Positions 1 to 7,954 are shown, counted from the stretch's first letter. The stretch is 10,561 bases of DNA from Bacteroidota bacterium (GCA_004356265.1 SMXK01000008.1:1-10561); one strand, 5' to 3'. Numbers and translations: made by a program. The notes: generated by a model not told the origin, from the letters alone.

Positions 1-299
1 AGAACAAAACTGAAGATTGCCGCACGCTTCATCGAATCGGGCGAAATATCTCCAGCTAGAACGCCCCGGACCAGACCCTTGCGCTCGTCCGAATCGGTGC
101 CGCTGGTGAAATCAGCGTAATCGTTAAAAAAATTCGTGCCGACTTGAATCAGTATCGCACTCAACAAGGCGAGAAAGGCAGACACCGGATGTAAAACGTC
201 CATACCGGATGCGATTGCAACTCCAATTACGACTGGCGAAAGGGCGGCAAACAGAGTTTTGGGACGGGTCGCACTGAGCCATGTCTGAAACGATGCCAT
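1..299 (-). CDS. menA: 1,4-dihydroxy-2-naphthoate polyprenyltransferase, N-terminal part (cut by left edge)
   Basis: This is the first 99 codons of a MenA-type prenyltransferase of the UbiA superfamily, an integral membrane enzyme that attaches a polyprenyl chain to 1,4-dihydroxy-2-naphthoate to give demethylmenaquinone. The frame opens with ATG at 299 and runs without a stop off the left edge; full-length MenA is about 300 residues. The N-terminus has the family signature of a short amphipathic start followed by ATRPKTLFAALSPVVIG, then a hydrophobic helix. Around residues 58-75 is the first Asp-rich motif, NDYADFTSGTDSDERKG, which in UbiA enzymes binds Mg-diphosphate. It is the fifth men gene of the operon and starts 21 bases after the menB stop. 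No Shine-Dalgarno sequence is visible upstream. The identification is firm; only the C-terminal part is missing. Confidence 0.93.
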   Translation of the reverse strand, partial: MASFQTWLSATRPKTLFAALSPVVIGVAIASGMDVLHPVSAFLALLSAILIQVGTNFFNDYADFTSGTDSDERKGLVRGVLAGDISPDSMKRAAIFSFV

Positions 300-320
300 A
301 ATATTTTCGACAATCAGGCG

Positions 321-1145
321 TTATGGACGGCGGGGAAATTTTCCGAAGTCAGGGACTCGTTTTTCATTGAACGCGTTTCGCCCTTCCTGTGCCTCCTCGG
401 TCATGTAGAATAACATGGTCGCATTGCCAGCCAATTCCTGCAAACCGGCCTGTCCGTCACAATCCGCATTCATACCGGCTTTTATACACCGGATCGCCAT
501 CGCCGAGTTTGCAAGAATCTCCCGACACCACTGAACGGTTTCTTCTTCCAATTTATCGAGCGGTACCACCGTATTTACCAGACCCATTTCGAGTGCCTGG
601 ATCGCGTCATAAGGTCGACAAAGGAACCAGATTTCCCTGGCTTTTTTCTGCCCTACAATTCGTGCGAGATAGGACGATCCGTAACCGGCGTCGAACGAGC
701 CAACCTTAGGCCCGGTTTGCATAAAACGTGCGTTATCCGCGGCAATGGTTAAATCGCACAGTACGTGTAAGACATGACCTCCTCCGACCGCCCATCCCGC
801 GACCATCGCAATAACCGGTTTCGGGCAAGACCGAATTTCTCGCTGAAAATCCAATATGTTCAAGCGCATCACCCCGGTGCCTTCTTCCATATAGCCGGCG
901 TCGCCGCGAATTTTCTGATCCCCGCCCGAACAAAATGCATCCGGGCCCTCGCCGGTCAAGATAATTACACCAATCTCGTGATCGTCGCGAGCGTCCCGGA
1001 GTGCCTCACGCATTTCCTCGACGGTCAACGGTCTGAATGCGTTTCGAACTTCCGGCCGGTTAATCGTGATTTTCGCAATGCCTTCCGACTTGTGGTAATA
1101 AATGTCGGTGTAGGATGCAGCCGTTTTCCAGTTAATTGTGGACAT
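321..1145 (-). CDS. menB: 1,4-dihydroxy-2-naphthoyl-CoA synthase
   Basis: MenB of the crotonase superfamily closes the second ring of o-succinylbenzoyl-CoA to give DHNA-CoA in the cytoplasm. The 274-residue protein is full length. Visible family features are the oxyanion-hole segments FCSGGDQ (residues 71-77) and GGGH (121-124), the QTGPKVGSFDAG segment (143-154) and LFYMTEEAQEGRNAF near the C-terminus. By alignment from memory with E. coli MenB, Asp152 and Tyr247 correspond to the catalytic Asp163 and Tyr258. Gly145 in TGPK corresponds to Gly156, the mark of bicarbonate-dependent type I enzymes; type II enzymes carry Asp there. It lies 63 bases downstream of menH, the largest gap inside the operon, and 21 bases before menA. 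The ATG at 1145 has no clear Shine-Dalgarno sequence but fits the usual N-terminus. Confidence 0.97.
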   Translation of the reverse strand: MSTINWKTAASYTDIYYHKSEGIAKITINRPEVRNAFRPLTVEEMREALRDARDDHEIGVIILTGEGPDAFCSGGDQKIRGDAGYMEEGTGVMRLNILDFQREIRSCPKPVIAMVAGWAVGGGHVLHVLCDLTIAADNARFMQTGPKVGSFDAGYGSSYLARIVGQKKAREIWFLCRPYDAIQALEMGLVNTVVPLDKLEEETVQWCREILANSAMAIRCIKAGMNADCDGQAGLQELAGNATMLFYMTEEAQEGRNAFNEKRVPDFGKFPRRP

Positions 1146-1208
1146 GTTACGCGAGGGTTTTCAGAATACAATGGAGTGAGCAACTGGCGGAGTGTTGCCA
1201 AACGCGGA

Positions 1209-1991
1209 TTACCAGCCCAGCAGTTCCGACAGCGCAGCAAGATACATATCCGGCTGTTCGAGGTGCACATTGTGCCCGGCCTTTAGAACGGTTATGTGAC
1301 GGATTCGTTTGTTTTTCCGATGTAATGCGGCTGCCTGCTCCGTGAATATGTGGTCGAGACTACCCGTAATCATACCGGTCTTTCCGCGGTACTCAGAAAG
1401 CCAGGGCTCGAAATCCAGTTGGTTTCCCGGGCTGAATGCGATCACAGCCCTCGCCCAGGCGTCCGCGGGTCCTCTCAATCGGTTGGCAATCAGTCGATCA
1501 GCCAAGTCGGGATGGGTGCGCAGTGAATCAAAAATCGGAGCGTCGAACCAGCTTCGGATAAATCGTTCAGGCTGTGCAATAAGCAGCTCTGAACGGGCCT
1601 GATCCAACTCCAGCCGTGCGAGTCGATCAGCGGCATTCGATATACCGGTCGAGGCAGATTCTAATACCAGGGTCTCCACGAGTTCGGGGTACCGATGTGC
1701 AACAGCAATTGCGATTCTGCCGCCCATCGAATATCCGATCAGACGAATTTTCTCCATCCCGGCGTCCTGTACAGTTCGGTAGATCTCGTCCACAACCAGA
1801 TCGAAGTCGGCGAACTGTGTTATGTCTTCGCTTGCGCCGCCGTGTCCCGGAAGGTCGATGGCAAAGGCAGGAAAAGTCGCCGGGAATTCGAGTCCAAACC
1901 AATCAGACACAGACCCCATAAATCCATGTAGAAAAACACCTGGAATCTTTCGGCCGGAACCAGATTGGATTTTTATCAGAGATAACGGCAC
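1209..1991 (-). CDS. menH: 2-succinyl-6-hydroxy-2,4-cyclohexadiene-1-carboxylate synthase (alpha/beta hydrolase fold)
   Basis: This is an alpha/beta-hydrolase-fold protein of 260 residues assigned as MenH, which eliminates pyruvate from SEPHCHC (the MenD product) to form SHCHC. The sequence shows the oxyanion segment HGFMGS (22-27), DLPGHG (46-51), the nucleophile elbow GYSMGGR with Ser88 (86-92), a likely triad Asp213 in GSLDHIF and His240 in GHNVHLEQP. GYSMGGR and the C-terminal GHNxHLE(Q)P are typical of MenH. The fold is shared with many hydrolases, but the position 8 bases behind menD and before menB makes MenH by far the best reading. The start is GTG at 1991, and no ATG is available before residue 24, inside the conserved HGFMG segment. 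No strong ribosome-binding site is seen, so coupling to menD termination is likely. Confidence 0.92.
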   Translation of the reverse strand: MPLSLIKIQSGSGRKIPGVFLHGFMGSVSDWFGLEFPATFPAFAIDLPGHGGASEDITQFADFDLVVDEIYRTVQDAGMEKIRLIGYSMGGRIAIAVAHRYPELVETLVLESASTGISNAADRLARLELDQARSELLIAQPERFIRSWFDAPIFDSLRTHPDLADRLIANRLRGPADAWARAVIAFSPGNQLDFEPWLSEYRGKTGMITGSLDHIFTEQAAALHRKNKRIRHITVLKAGHNVHLEQPDMYLAALSELLGW

Positions 1992-1999
1992 GTCGAAAG

Positions 2000-3760
2000 T
2001 TATTCACCGGACGAAGAGGACAGCGCGACCGCAATTCTATTGTCGAGCAGAGATCGAAGAGACTCATTCCGGTCGTAATCAATGGGAACCTCAATCATCA
2101 GTGATTCCGGTAACATTAAAAACCTCTCCATGGCCTGTCGAAACTCCTCGAGAGTTCGAGCTGCAACATAATTGATCCCGAATTGAGCCGCGGCATGCTC
2201 AAAATTTATACCCTGTGAGTTCACAAACAAAGGTTCGAATACGTCTCGCTGTTCGGAAATCGGCAGCTGGTGGAAAATGCGGCCTCCGTCATTGTTCACG
2301 ACGACGACCAGGATCTGCCGACCGTTTACCATCGCAAGGGAATTTAAGTCGTGTAGAAGAGACTGGTCACCGAGCAGAACTGCAGTCGGTTTACCGGAAG
2401 CAACATGAAGACCGACCGCCTGAGCGATTGTACCATCGATACCGCTGGTACCTCTACTTATGACTGACATCACCTGCTTCGTCGAAGATCCGCCCCATTG
2501 GTCTACATGCCTGACAGACAAACTGTTGCCTATCATCAAGACAGAATCGGCAGGCAACAGGTCCGGAAGCAGATAGGCAACTATTTCTTCTGACAGATTG
2601 CTGGATTTCCCGAATGCAATCGCTCTCAATTCCTCTGAAACGGTTTTGCTGCTCTCGATCCACGAGTTCAGCCACGTATTTTTTCTGGGTTCCGGGACGT
2701 GCAAATTACGTATCAATGCCGCCGTGCCTTCAGAATCAACAGTAATTCTGGCTGAAACGTTATGATCGGGATCGATTCTTTGATTCCCCGGAGCTACAAC
2801 GATTTTAATAATATCGGAATCAGCTGCGACAGCTTTATCCCACTTCGTAGAAACGATGCGTGGGCCAAACTGGATAATCAGATCCGGAAGCTCGGTATCT
2901 GTATATCGACCATCACCAGCGACAACCCAGTGCGGAATAACAGACGTTGATCCCGGATTCAGTCGAAGGCTTGATCCGATATCAGGAAAAACTGGGATCT
3001 GTCGTTGCGCCGCCCAGTCCGCAATTAGAATCTCAACATCCTTGCGCATCCCTCCTCCCAATAAAAATACGGGTCGATGAGAAGCGTGAAGGGCCGTGTC
3101 GATCGTCCTGGACGCAGCGTCGATATCGGTACACCTGAGCGCTGCATGATCGTAGTGTGTGTACGGCCGGGATCCTTCGGACCAGTTTTTGAGACCCGGT
3201 ATCGGGTCACCGTCAGTGACTCCAGAGTTGATGCCTCCTAATTCTAATGGCTTACGATACATACAGTTAATATGCACCGGACCAGGCTCACTCAGACATC
3301 GATGAATCGCATGATCCATTGTGGTGAGCACGAAGGCCGGATCCGTTTTCTGATCCTGAACGGATATATCGAAAAACCAGCGTACATATGAACCGAATAT
3401 TCCTGATTGCAGAATAGTCTGGTTGGCACCTGTATCCCGTAATTCCGGAGGCCGATCAGCAGTGAGCAGCAAAAGCGGAATATTATCTATCGAAGACTCG
3501 ACAACCGCCGGTAATCCATTAGCAACGGCTGTGCCGGATGTAGTCACCCAAGCCGCCGGTCGGCCTGTGAACCGGGCATATCCAATTGCGGCAAACGCGG
3601 TTCCGCGCTCGTCGAAATGTACTATTTTTTTTGCCTGAGAATGCCTCGCAATGGCAGAAACGAGAGGGGTAGACCGCGATCCGGGAGCTATAAAATACGT
3701 GTCTAACCCGCACCGGAATAATTCCTCAACCATCAATTCTGGCCAGGCACGGGTGCTCAT
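2000..3760 (-). CDS. menD: 2-succinyl-5-enolpyruvyl-6-hydroxy-3-cyclohexene-1-carboxylate synthase
   Basis: MenD is a thiamine-diphosphate enzyme that joins 2-oxoglutarate (after decarboxylation) to isochorismate to form SEPHCHC. The 586-residue protein is full length with the usual three-domain layout. Residues 25-32 carry the PGSRSTPL segment, FDERGTAF (49-56) holds the conserved ThDP-activating Glu51, and TADRPPELRDTGANQTI (100-116) is characteristic of MenD. The C-terminal half has ISRGTSGIDGT (434-444) and the ThDP/Mg motif running from GDQSLLHDLNSL (464-475) to NNDGGRIFHQLP (489-500). Its ATG at 3760 overlaps the menF stop as ATGA, a 4-base overlap that usually means translational coupling. 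The menH GTG follows 8 bases after its TAA. No anomaly is seen in the catalytic residues. Confidence 0.97.
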   Translation of the reverse strand: MSTRAWPELMVEELFRCGLDTYFIAPGSRSTPLVSAIARHSQAKKIVHFDERGTAFAAIGYARFTGRPAAWVTTSGTAVANGLPAVVESSIDNIPLLLLTADRPPELRDTGANQTILQSGIFGSYVRWFFDISVQDQKTDPAFVLTTMDHAIHRCLSEPGPVHINCMYRKPLELGGINSGVTDGDPIPGLKNWSEGSRPYTHYDHAALRCTDIDAASRTIDTALHASHRPVFLLGGGMRKDVEILIADWAAQRQIPVFPDIGSSLRLNPGSTSVIPHWVVAGDGRYTDTELPDLIIQFGPRIVSTKWDKAVAADSDIIKIVVAPGNQRIDPDHNVSARITVDSEGTAALIRNLHVPEPRKNTWLNSWIESSKTVSEELRAIAFGKSSNLSEEIVAYLLPDLLPADSVLMIGNSLSVRHVDQWGGSSTKQVMSVISRGTSGIDGTIAQAVGLHVASGKPTAVLLGDQSLLHDLNSLAMVNGRQILVVVVNNDGGRIFHQLPISEQRDVFEPLFVNSQGINFEHAAAQFGINYVAARTLEEFRQAMERFLMLPESLMIEVPIDYDRNESLRSLLDNRIAVALSSSSGE

Positions 3761-5208
3761 TGAGTCCGCTCCAAATCCAGTTCAAGTACATTGATGAAAT
3801 CCAGAATCTTTTGCTCAATTTCTTTCCATTCTGAGAGCGGTTCGGATCCTTTGACAATTCCGGCCCCGGAGAACAGCGCAACAGTGTTTCCCCGAATCAA
3901 ACCACACCGGAGTGCTACTGCGAAATGGGCGGCGTCACGCCCGATCCAGCCCACGGGACCTGCGTACCATCCCCTGTCAAATTCTTCCACTTCGCGAATG
4001 ACATCAACTGAATACTGATTGGGAAATCCGCTCACCGCCGGTGTCGGGTGGAGTGATTTCAGGATTTCAAGGTTTGAAATAGACGCGCGTAATACCCCGG
4101 TGATTCTCGAAACCAGATGACGGCCTCTTGTTAATTTCATTTCGGAGGCTTCGTGGTCAATAGATACCGATTCGCAAAATTCAGCGAGTACATTTCGAAT
4201 GTATTCTCTGACGTATGCGTGCTCGCGCAACTCCTTCTCACTTGTCAGGAGTGAGGCACGAAAGACCTCGTCGTCAAGCACAGTTTCTCCCCGGGGTTGA
4301 GTACCAGCCACGGCCTCGCTCTCTATAGTCAGTCCGTTTCGATAGAAAAGACGTTCTGGAGTGGCCCCGATAAATGCCGATCCGTCCGGCGCTTCAAAAT
4401 GATAATGAAAGCAGTTCGGAGTCGACGCAAGTAATTGTTTAAGGAGCTTGAACGGCTCTATCGGGCTTTCGAAATAAAGGTCTGCCCGGCGAGCAAGTAC
4501 AACTTTTTCGAGTCCGTTCTCTTCAAATTTATTGAGCGCCCAGGTGATTCGTTCCGCCCAGACATCTCTTTCGGGGTGGTTTTCCCGGCCAATCAAAACC
4601 GGTACTGAACCCGACTCCAGCAGCCCTGCAGGCTCGGTTTCGAAAGCCAGTATTTCCATCAGAATATTTTCGCGGTGATCGTGATCTTCCGGAAACACCA
4701 GATTACAGTACACCTGAATCTGATCCCCCCTCGAGATAAACTCGAACCGCGGGAGCACAAATCGATATCCCGAGAACGCTGACCATATCTCATCCGGATC
4801 GTACTCCTGGTCGAATCGAAGCCCACCATAAAATCTCATCTCGTCTCCCGGTCGATTCAGGATCTCCGAGACCTCTTGATCAATTTGATCGTGTGGTGAC
4901 GGTCCGTCACCAGAGACAACACAGGCAGATCCGCACGCAAACACAATTTCGTTATGATGCCTTGCGTGCCAAATTATTCTGTCCGACTGATTGAGACGAG
5001 AAAGCCAATAGTACGGGTCAATATCACCAGCCGAAACACCAATGCGAACCAATAACTTCCTCGAGTCAGCTCGCAGAAATGAGGCGCCAACTGCATCATG
5101 CAGCGTTGCAGCCCAGTGTTTTCTGGGATCAGATGTTGTAGATGGTGCTTGAATAATTAGACGATGATTATTTGTGAGACTGTCCCGGCAGCGCTTCGCG
5201 CCTCCCAA
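3757..5208 (-). CDS. menF: Isochorismate synthase (chorismate-binding enzyme)
   Basis: This 483-residue chorismate-binding enzyme converts chorismate to isochorismate, the entry step of menaquinone synthesis. The N-terminal half is poorly conserved, as is usual in MenF. The catalytic half shows LEKVVLARR with the general-base Lys235, FIGATPERLF (279-288) with the presumed general-acid Glu285, AGTQPRG (301-307), TSEKELREH (322-330), HLVSRITG (364-371), LHPTPAVSGFP (386-396), FDRGWYAGPVGWIG (410-423) and the Mg-binding SGAGIVKGS...EWKEIEQK segment (447-467). Anthranilate synthase and salicylate synthase share this fold, but the adjacent menD fixes the role. The start appears to be TTG at 5208: no ATG, GTG or TTG occurs in frame until residue 53, and an AAAAGG precedes the TTG. 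It begins 8 bases after the stop of the upstream membrane protein. Confidence 0.95.
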   Translation of the reverse strand: MGGAKRCRDSLTNNHRLIIQAPSTTSDPRKHWAATLHDAVGASFLRADSRKLLVRIGVSAGDIDPYYWLSRLNQSDRIIWHARHHNEIVFACGSACVVSGDGPSPHDQIDQEVSEILNRPGDEMRFYGGLRFDQEYDPDEIWSAFSGYRFVLPRFEFISRGDQIQVYCNLVFPEDHDHRENILMEILAFETEPAGLLESGSVPVLIGRENHPERDVWAERITWALNKFEENGLEKVVLARRADLYFESPIEPFKLLKQLLASTPNCFHYHFEAPDGSAFIGATPERLFYRNGLTIESEAVAGTQPRGETVLDDEVFRASLLTSEKELREHAYVREYIRNVLAEFCESVSIDHEASEMKLTRGRHLVSRITGVLRASISNLEILKSLHPTPAVSGFPNQYSVDVIREVEEFDRGWYAGPVGWIGRDAAHFAVALRCGLIRGNTVALFSGAGIVKGSEPLSEWKEIEQKILDFINVLELDLERTQ

Positions 5209-5212
5209 TATA

Positions 5213-5218
5213 CCTTTT
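5213..5218 (-). promoter_or_regulatory. Ribosome-binding site supporting the menF TTG start
   Basis: On the minus strand AAAAGG lies 4 bases upstream of the TTG at 5206-5208 and overlaps the stop codon of the preceding gene. It is the clearest Shine-Dalgarno-like element in the menaquinone operon and favours initiation at this TTG. A competing GGGAGG sits on the TTG itself, but no standard start codon follows it in frame at a usable distance. Confidence 0.4.
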
Positions 5219-5852
5219 ACTTCTGTTTTCCGCGCTGCCAGATTTCACGTATACGATTCTCAAAGGATTCGGTGGAGGCCAATGTGATATTTCTCGCAAG
5301 TGCGTGCCTGATGATAATCGATCTCAGAATACTGTCCGGTTTGGGCAGACTCGGTTTGCCGATCAAATTTGACACAGCCAGGACACCGCTGGAAACAAGA
5401 CCCCACCGCAGAAACATAAACCAGACTAACCCGACTCCAGCGGCTAGAAAATGACCGTTACTGGCCGCAAGACTTAAAACCGCGATAAATACAATACCCT
5501 GAAATCTTACGGCATTCAGTACACGCATCGACGACGTTATCGACGGCGCCACGATCACAGGAAGAAAAGTATACCAGGTGTAATGCGCCACGAGTCCGAG
5601 AAGAACAGCCATTCCAGGGCCGATAAAATTCAGTGACGCGATAAAAACGAACGCTGCGATACCGTCTGGGGACCTTGCCCATACGATCGCCTGATCGAGA
5701 AGTATTTCGACGCCGATGATGTCTATGACCTTCCCTCCAAAATCTCTCAACGCCGCCTCGCTCGTATGAAACCAGATCCCTGACGATGTGAAAATGCCGG
5801 TGGGCAATTCGACAAATTCAATCGCTGGTTTCTTGTTTTTCCTGTTTTTCAT
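5217..5852 (-). CDS. Uncharacterised multi-pass membrane protein, first gene of the menaquinone operon
   Basis: I do not recognise a family for this 211-residue protein. It begins with a very basic stretch (MKNRKNKK), followed by about 50 mostly soluble residues with a possible amphipathic helix at 40-56. Hydrophobic segments then suggest about four membrane helices, near residues 63-79, 80-103, 114-131 and 135-158. The last 50 residues are soluble and basic (SILRSIIIRHALARN... and ENRIREIWQRGKQK). The stop codon lies 8 bases from the menF start, so it is almost certainly co-transcribed and leads the men operon. The ATG at 5852 has no convincing Shine-Dalgarno sequence. A link to quinone biology is inferred from position only; it could equally be an unrelated passenger. 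Confidence 0.75.
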   Translation of the reverse strand: MKNRKNKKPAIEFVELPTGIFTSSGIWFHTSEAALRDFGGKVIDIIGVEILLDQAIVWARSPDGIAAFVFIASLNFIGPGMAVLLGLVAHYTWYTFLPVIVAPSITSSMRVLNAVRFQGIVFIAVLSLAASNGHFLAAGVGLVWFMFLRWGLVSSGVLAVSNLIGKPSLPKPDSILRSIIIRHALARNITLASTESFENRIREIWQRGKQK

Positions 5853-5926
5853 TCTGAATACCGGATAGATGGCCGCTGCGTTCGGAACTCACATCGAGTT
5901 TTCTGCTTTAATTAGATCTGATGAAC

Positions 5927-5955
5927 TTGACGTATTATTGTAGATTGATTGTAGC
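5927..5955 (+). promoter_or_regulatory. Weak candidate promoter for the CBS-domain gene in the 121-base divergent gap
   Basis: The gap between the divergent membrane-protein gene (start 5852) and the CBS gene (start 5974) must carry promoters in both directions. On the plus strand TTGACG (5927-5932) matches a -35 element at 5 of 6 bases. It is followed after 17 bases by TGTAGC, a poor -10. TATTAT at 5933-5938 is a better -10 but has no good partner. On the minus strand two copies of TACAAT are present, without an obvious -35. The element choice is tentative. Confidence 0.25.
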
Positions 5956-5973
5956 ATCCAGACCCCATCTGCC

Positions 5974-6429
5974 ATGAACACCCCCGTTTCACGCTTGATC
6001 GGGCCCCGCGGTACCATCGTTCACACGACTCCTTCAGCATCTGTTCTGTCTGCGTCGAAACTGATGACTACCGAAAATACAGGCTCGGTCCTGATACTCG
6101 ACGAATCCGGCGTACTAATCGGAATTTTTACTGAACGCGATCTTCTCACCCGAGTCGTAGCCGCAGGTCTTGACCCTGCTGCCACGCCTATCGAAGACGT
6201 GATGAGCCGCGACGTTATCACCGTCCGTGCCAACGCACTTCGGCGTGATGTACATAACATCATGAAGTCGAAGAACGTGCGGCACGTGCCCGTAATTAAT
6301 GGTCCTGATGTAATCGGTGTAGTTTCCCTTCGGGACATTTTAAGGAGTGCCAATGCTGAGAAAGATTTCGAGATTGGTCAATTAAAGGACTATATCACGA
6401 ACCGACCATACCCGTCCTACCCGGGCTGA
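5974..6429 (+). CDS. Stand-alone tandem CBS-domain protein
   Basis: This is a 151-residue protein made of one Bateman module, two CBS domains and little else. CBS1 covers about residues 8-63 and ends in the typical GVLIGIFTERDLLTRVV. CBS2 covers about 73-125, beginning IEDVMSRDVITVRAN and ending GVVSLRDILRS. Each has the usual strand-turn-helix signature. The C-terminus (126-151) is a short tail ending NRPYPSYPG. CBS pairs of this kind usually bind adenine nucleotides (AMP, ATP) or S-adenosylmethionine and act as regulatory sensors; no catalytic domain is attached, so its partner is unknown. It is the only plus-strand gene between the two minus-strand operons and converges on the YbbR-like gene with 21 bases between stops. 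No Shine-Dalgarno sequence precedes the ATG. Confidence 0.9.
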   Translation: MNTPVSRLIGPRGTIVHTTPSASVLSASKLMTTENTGSVLILDESGVLIGIFTERDLLTRVVAAGLDPAATPIEDVMSRDVITVRANALRRDVHNIMKSKNVRHVPVINGPDVIGVVSLRDILRSANAEKDFEIGQLKDYITNRPYPSYPG

Positions 6430-6450
6430 TTATTGCCGCACGATGCGTTG

Positions 6451-7461
6451 TTACTGCCTTTCCGGAAGGTTGAAAAAGTATCCGAAGGAAACGGGTGAGA
6501 TGCGGGATTCCCTTACGTCCAGGTCTTCTGGAAGATGGATGCGCGGAAAAACTCGACCAACAGTGTCTGTTCTGATTTCCTCGTACGAAATACTCGCGTA
6601 AAAGTCGTCGGACGAGATAGCCTGGTCAAACTGGTTTACCGGAATCTGGAATGTGACTACCGTCGATATCGGGTCAAACGTTATTTCACGGCCTGACGGA
6701 GCGTTTTCGACCCGAATTTCAATGGGTCTTCGACCTTCAGTAAAGGCCTGAACGTCCACGTTAAAAATGATTTCTTCAAGATCCAATTCGACGAGGCCTG
6801 CCAGAGTATCCGTAAGGGTCAGGAGCAATTCTATTGGCTCATTGACCTGACTCATCTTGACCGGAATCGTTGGCCAGTCTGTAAGATGCTCGACAACGGA
6901 ACGCGCTCCAGACACAGTTACAGAATCCGGGGACATCCGTCTTCCGCCCATTTCGAAATAGCCAATGTCTGTGGAAATATCGACGACCGCGTGAATCGCA
7001 ATTTTCCGGACCACACGCTCCTCAAGAATCAGTTCGATTTGAGTGGGCATGACGCTTTCCATGCGTACGCTACCTGTCAGTTCCGCTACAGCAACCGATA
7101 AGTCGATGGTGCCAGCGCTCGCGTCAAGCACGATGGTCGGTGGTTTATAATACAGGCGCAGAAGTTGCACACCCTGCCCTTCTACCTGAACTCGAACCGA
7201 CTGCGGGGGAAGACCCGCGAGAGCCTGTTCCGGCGGCACGTTCTGCACCGAGGTTGGAAAAACGAAAAATTGAGTGTAGGTCTCCTGCATCGAGAACATG
7301 AACCACAATATTGCCGATGCCATCAGGCATAGCGTTATAACCAGACCCTTGCGTCGAGGTGCGCGATCCCTCTGGAAGTCGCCGAACGCCGGATCCGAAA
7401 ATACATTTCTGATGCGAGTTGTCAGATGTGATCTGGAAGGGATCCGTGATTTATCAGACAT
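6451..7461 (-). CDS. YbbR-like domain protein, single-pass membrane anchored
   Basis: This 336-residue protein has a basic cytoplasmic N-terminus (1-38), one transmembrane helix at about 39-58 (LVITLCLMASAILWFMF) and a large extracytoplasmic part. The segment after the helix, YTQFFVFPTSVQNVPPEQALAGLPPQSVRVQVEG, is typical of Bacteroidota YbbR-like proteins. Three beta-rich YbbR-type repeats can be traced at roughly 62-147, 150-235 and 240-330. In Firmicutes, YbbR (CdaR) binds and regulates the diadenylate cyclase CdaA and is encoded next to it; no cyclase gene is visible here. Instead it follows the second shell-protein gene by 5 bases and is probably the last gene of that operon. The ATG at 7461 has no clear ribosome-binding site, and translational coupling is likely. 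The family assignment is fairly firm; the function is open. Confidence 0.82.
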   Translation of the reverse strand: MSDKSRIPSRSHLTTRIRNVFSDPAFGDFQRDRAPRRKGLVITLCLMASAILWFMFSMQETYTQFFVFPTSVQNVPPEQALAGLPPQSVRVQVEGQGVQLLRLYYKPPTIVLDASAGTIDLSVAVAELTGSVRMESVMPTQIELILEERVVRKIAIHAVVDISTDIGYFEMGGRRMSPDSVTVSGARSVVEHLTDWPTIPVKMSQVNEPIELLLTLTDTLAGLVELDLEEIIFNVDVQAFTEGRRPIEIRVENAPSGREITFDPISTVVTFQIPVNQFDQAISSDDFYASISYEEIRTDTVGRVFPRIHLPEDLDVRESRISPVSFGYFFNLPERQ

Positions 7462-7466
7462 GACAA

Positions 7467-7946
7467 TCAGCCGCTAGTTTTTGACAGTGCCGTGAGCAGC
7501 TGCTTTTTGTTTGCTCTCGCGATCTCCCTTCCTTGAATGTCCAATCCGCTTGAACTTCGGGCTAACTCCCGTAACGCCCGGACGGTCATGTTCTCCATGG
7601 GAACGGTTCTCTCGTCGTCCGATCCCGAGGTACGCGCCGGCGACTCAGCGATTTGTCGCGTGTTTCCAGAAATAAACTTCAATAGCACATCGGGAGATGG
7701 TCTTGGTATCACGTGGGACGCAATGACCTCGCCTACCCGAGAGGCCGCTTTAACGCCTGCTTCAACGGCAGCTTGAACTGCAGCGGTATCGCCCGTGACC
7801 TGAACAGTGATCATGGCGGCAACGGTGGTTTCCATTCCCACAAGTTCTACGCGCGCCGCCTTTACCATAGCGTCCGCCGCTTCGATAGCGGCTACGAGTC
7901 CCCGAGTTTCGACGAGACCCAATGCGCTATGGCCATCCGCAGCCAT
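7467..7946 (-). CDS. BMC-domain shell protein with C-terminal Rho_N/SAP-like extension
   Basis: This 159-residue protein has one BMC domain (about 6-88), from ALGLVETRGLVAAIEAADAMVKAA to VGEVIASHVIPRPSPDV. Such domains form hexagonal tiles of bacterial microcompartment shells. The pore loop is unusual: where PduA/EutM proteins have EKIGSG or EKIGGG, this one reads ETTVAA (39-44), so the pore would be lined by small hydrophobic residues. After a polar linker (92-116) comes a tail, NMTVRALRELARSSSGLDI...ANKKQLLTAL (119-155), that resembles the Rho N-terminal or SAP helix-extended-helix motif, often involved in nucleic-acid binding. That similarity is by eye and unproven. The gene starts 8 bases after the first shell-protein gene stops and ends 5 bases before ybbR, so it sits in the middle of a tight operon. 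It probably arose by duplication of its neighbour and later diverged. Confidence 0.9.
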   Translation of the reverse strand: MAADGHSALGLVETRGLVAAIEAADAMVKAARVELVGMETTVAAMITVQVTGDTAAVQAAVEAGVKAASRVGEVIASHVIPRPSPDVLLKFISGNTRQIAESPARTSGSDDERTVPMENMTVRALRELARSSSGLDIQGREIARANKKQLLTALSKTSG

Positions 7947-7954
7947 ATCCGGAA

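Noticed and set aside
774..1286. Open frame of 170 codons on the plus strand
   Set aside because: It lies antisense to menB and the end of menH, which have clear family matches; the translated product shows no recognisable domain.
6457..6469. Palindrome around TTCCGGAA near the convergent stops as a terminator
   Set aside because: It lies within the last codons of the YbbR-like gene, has no loop and no T run after it on either strand.
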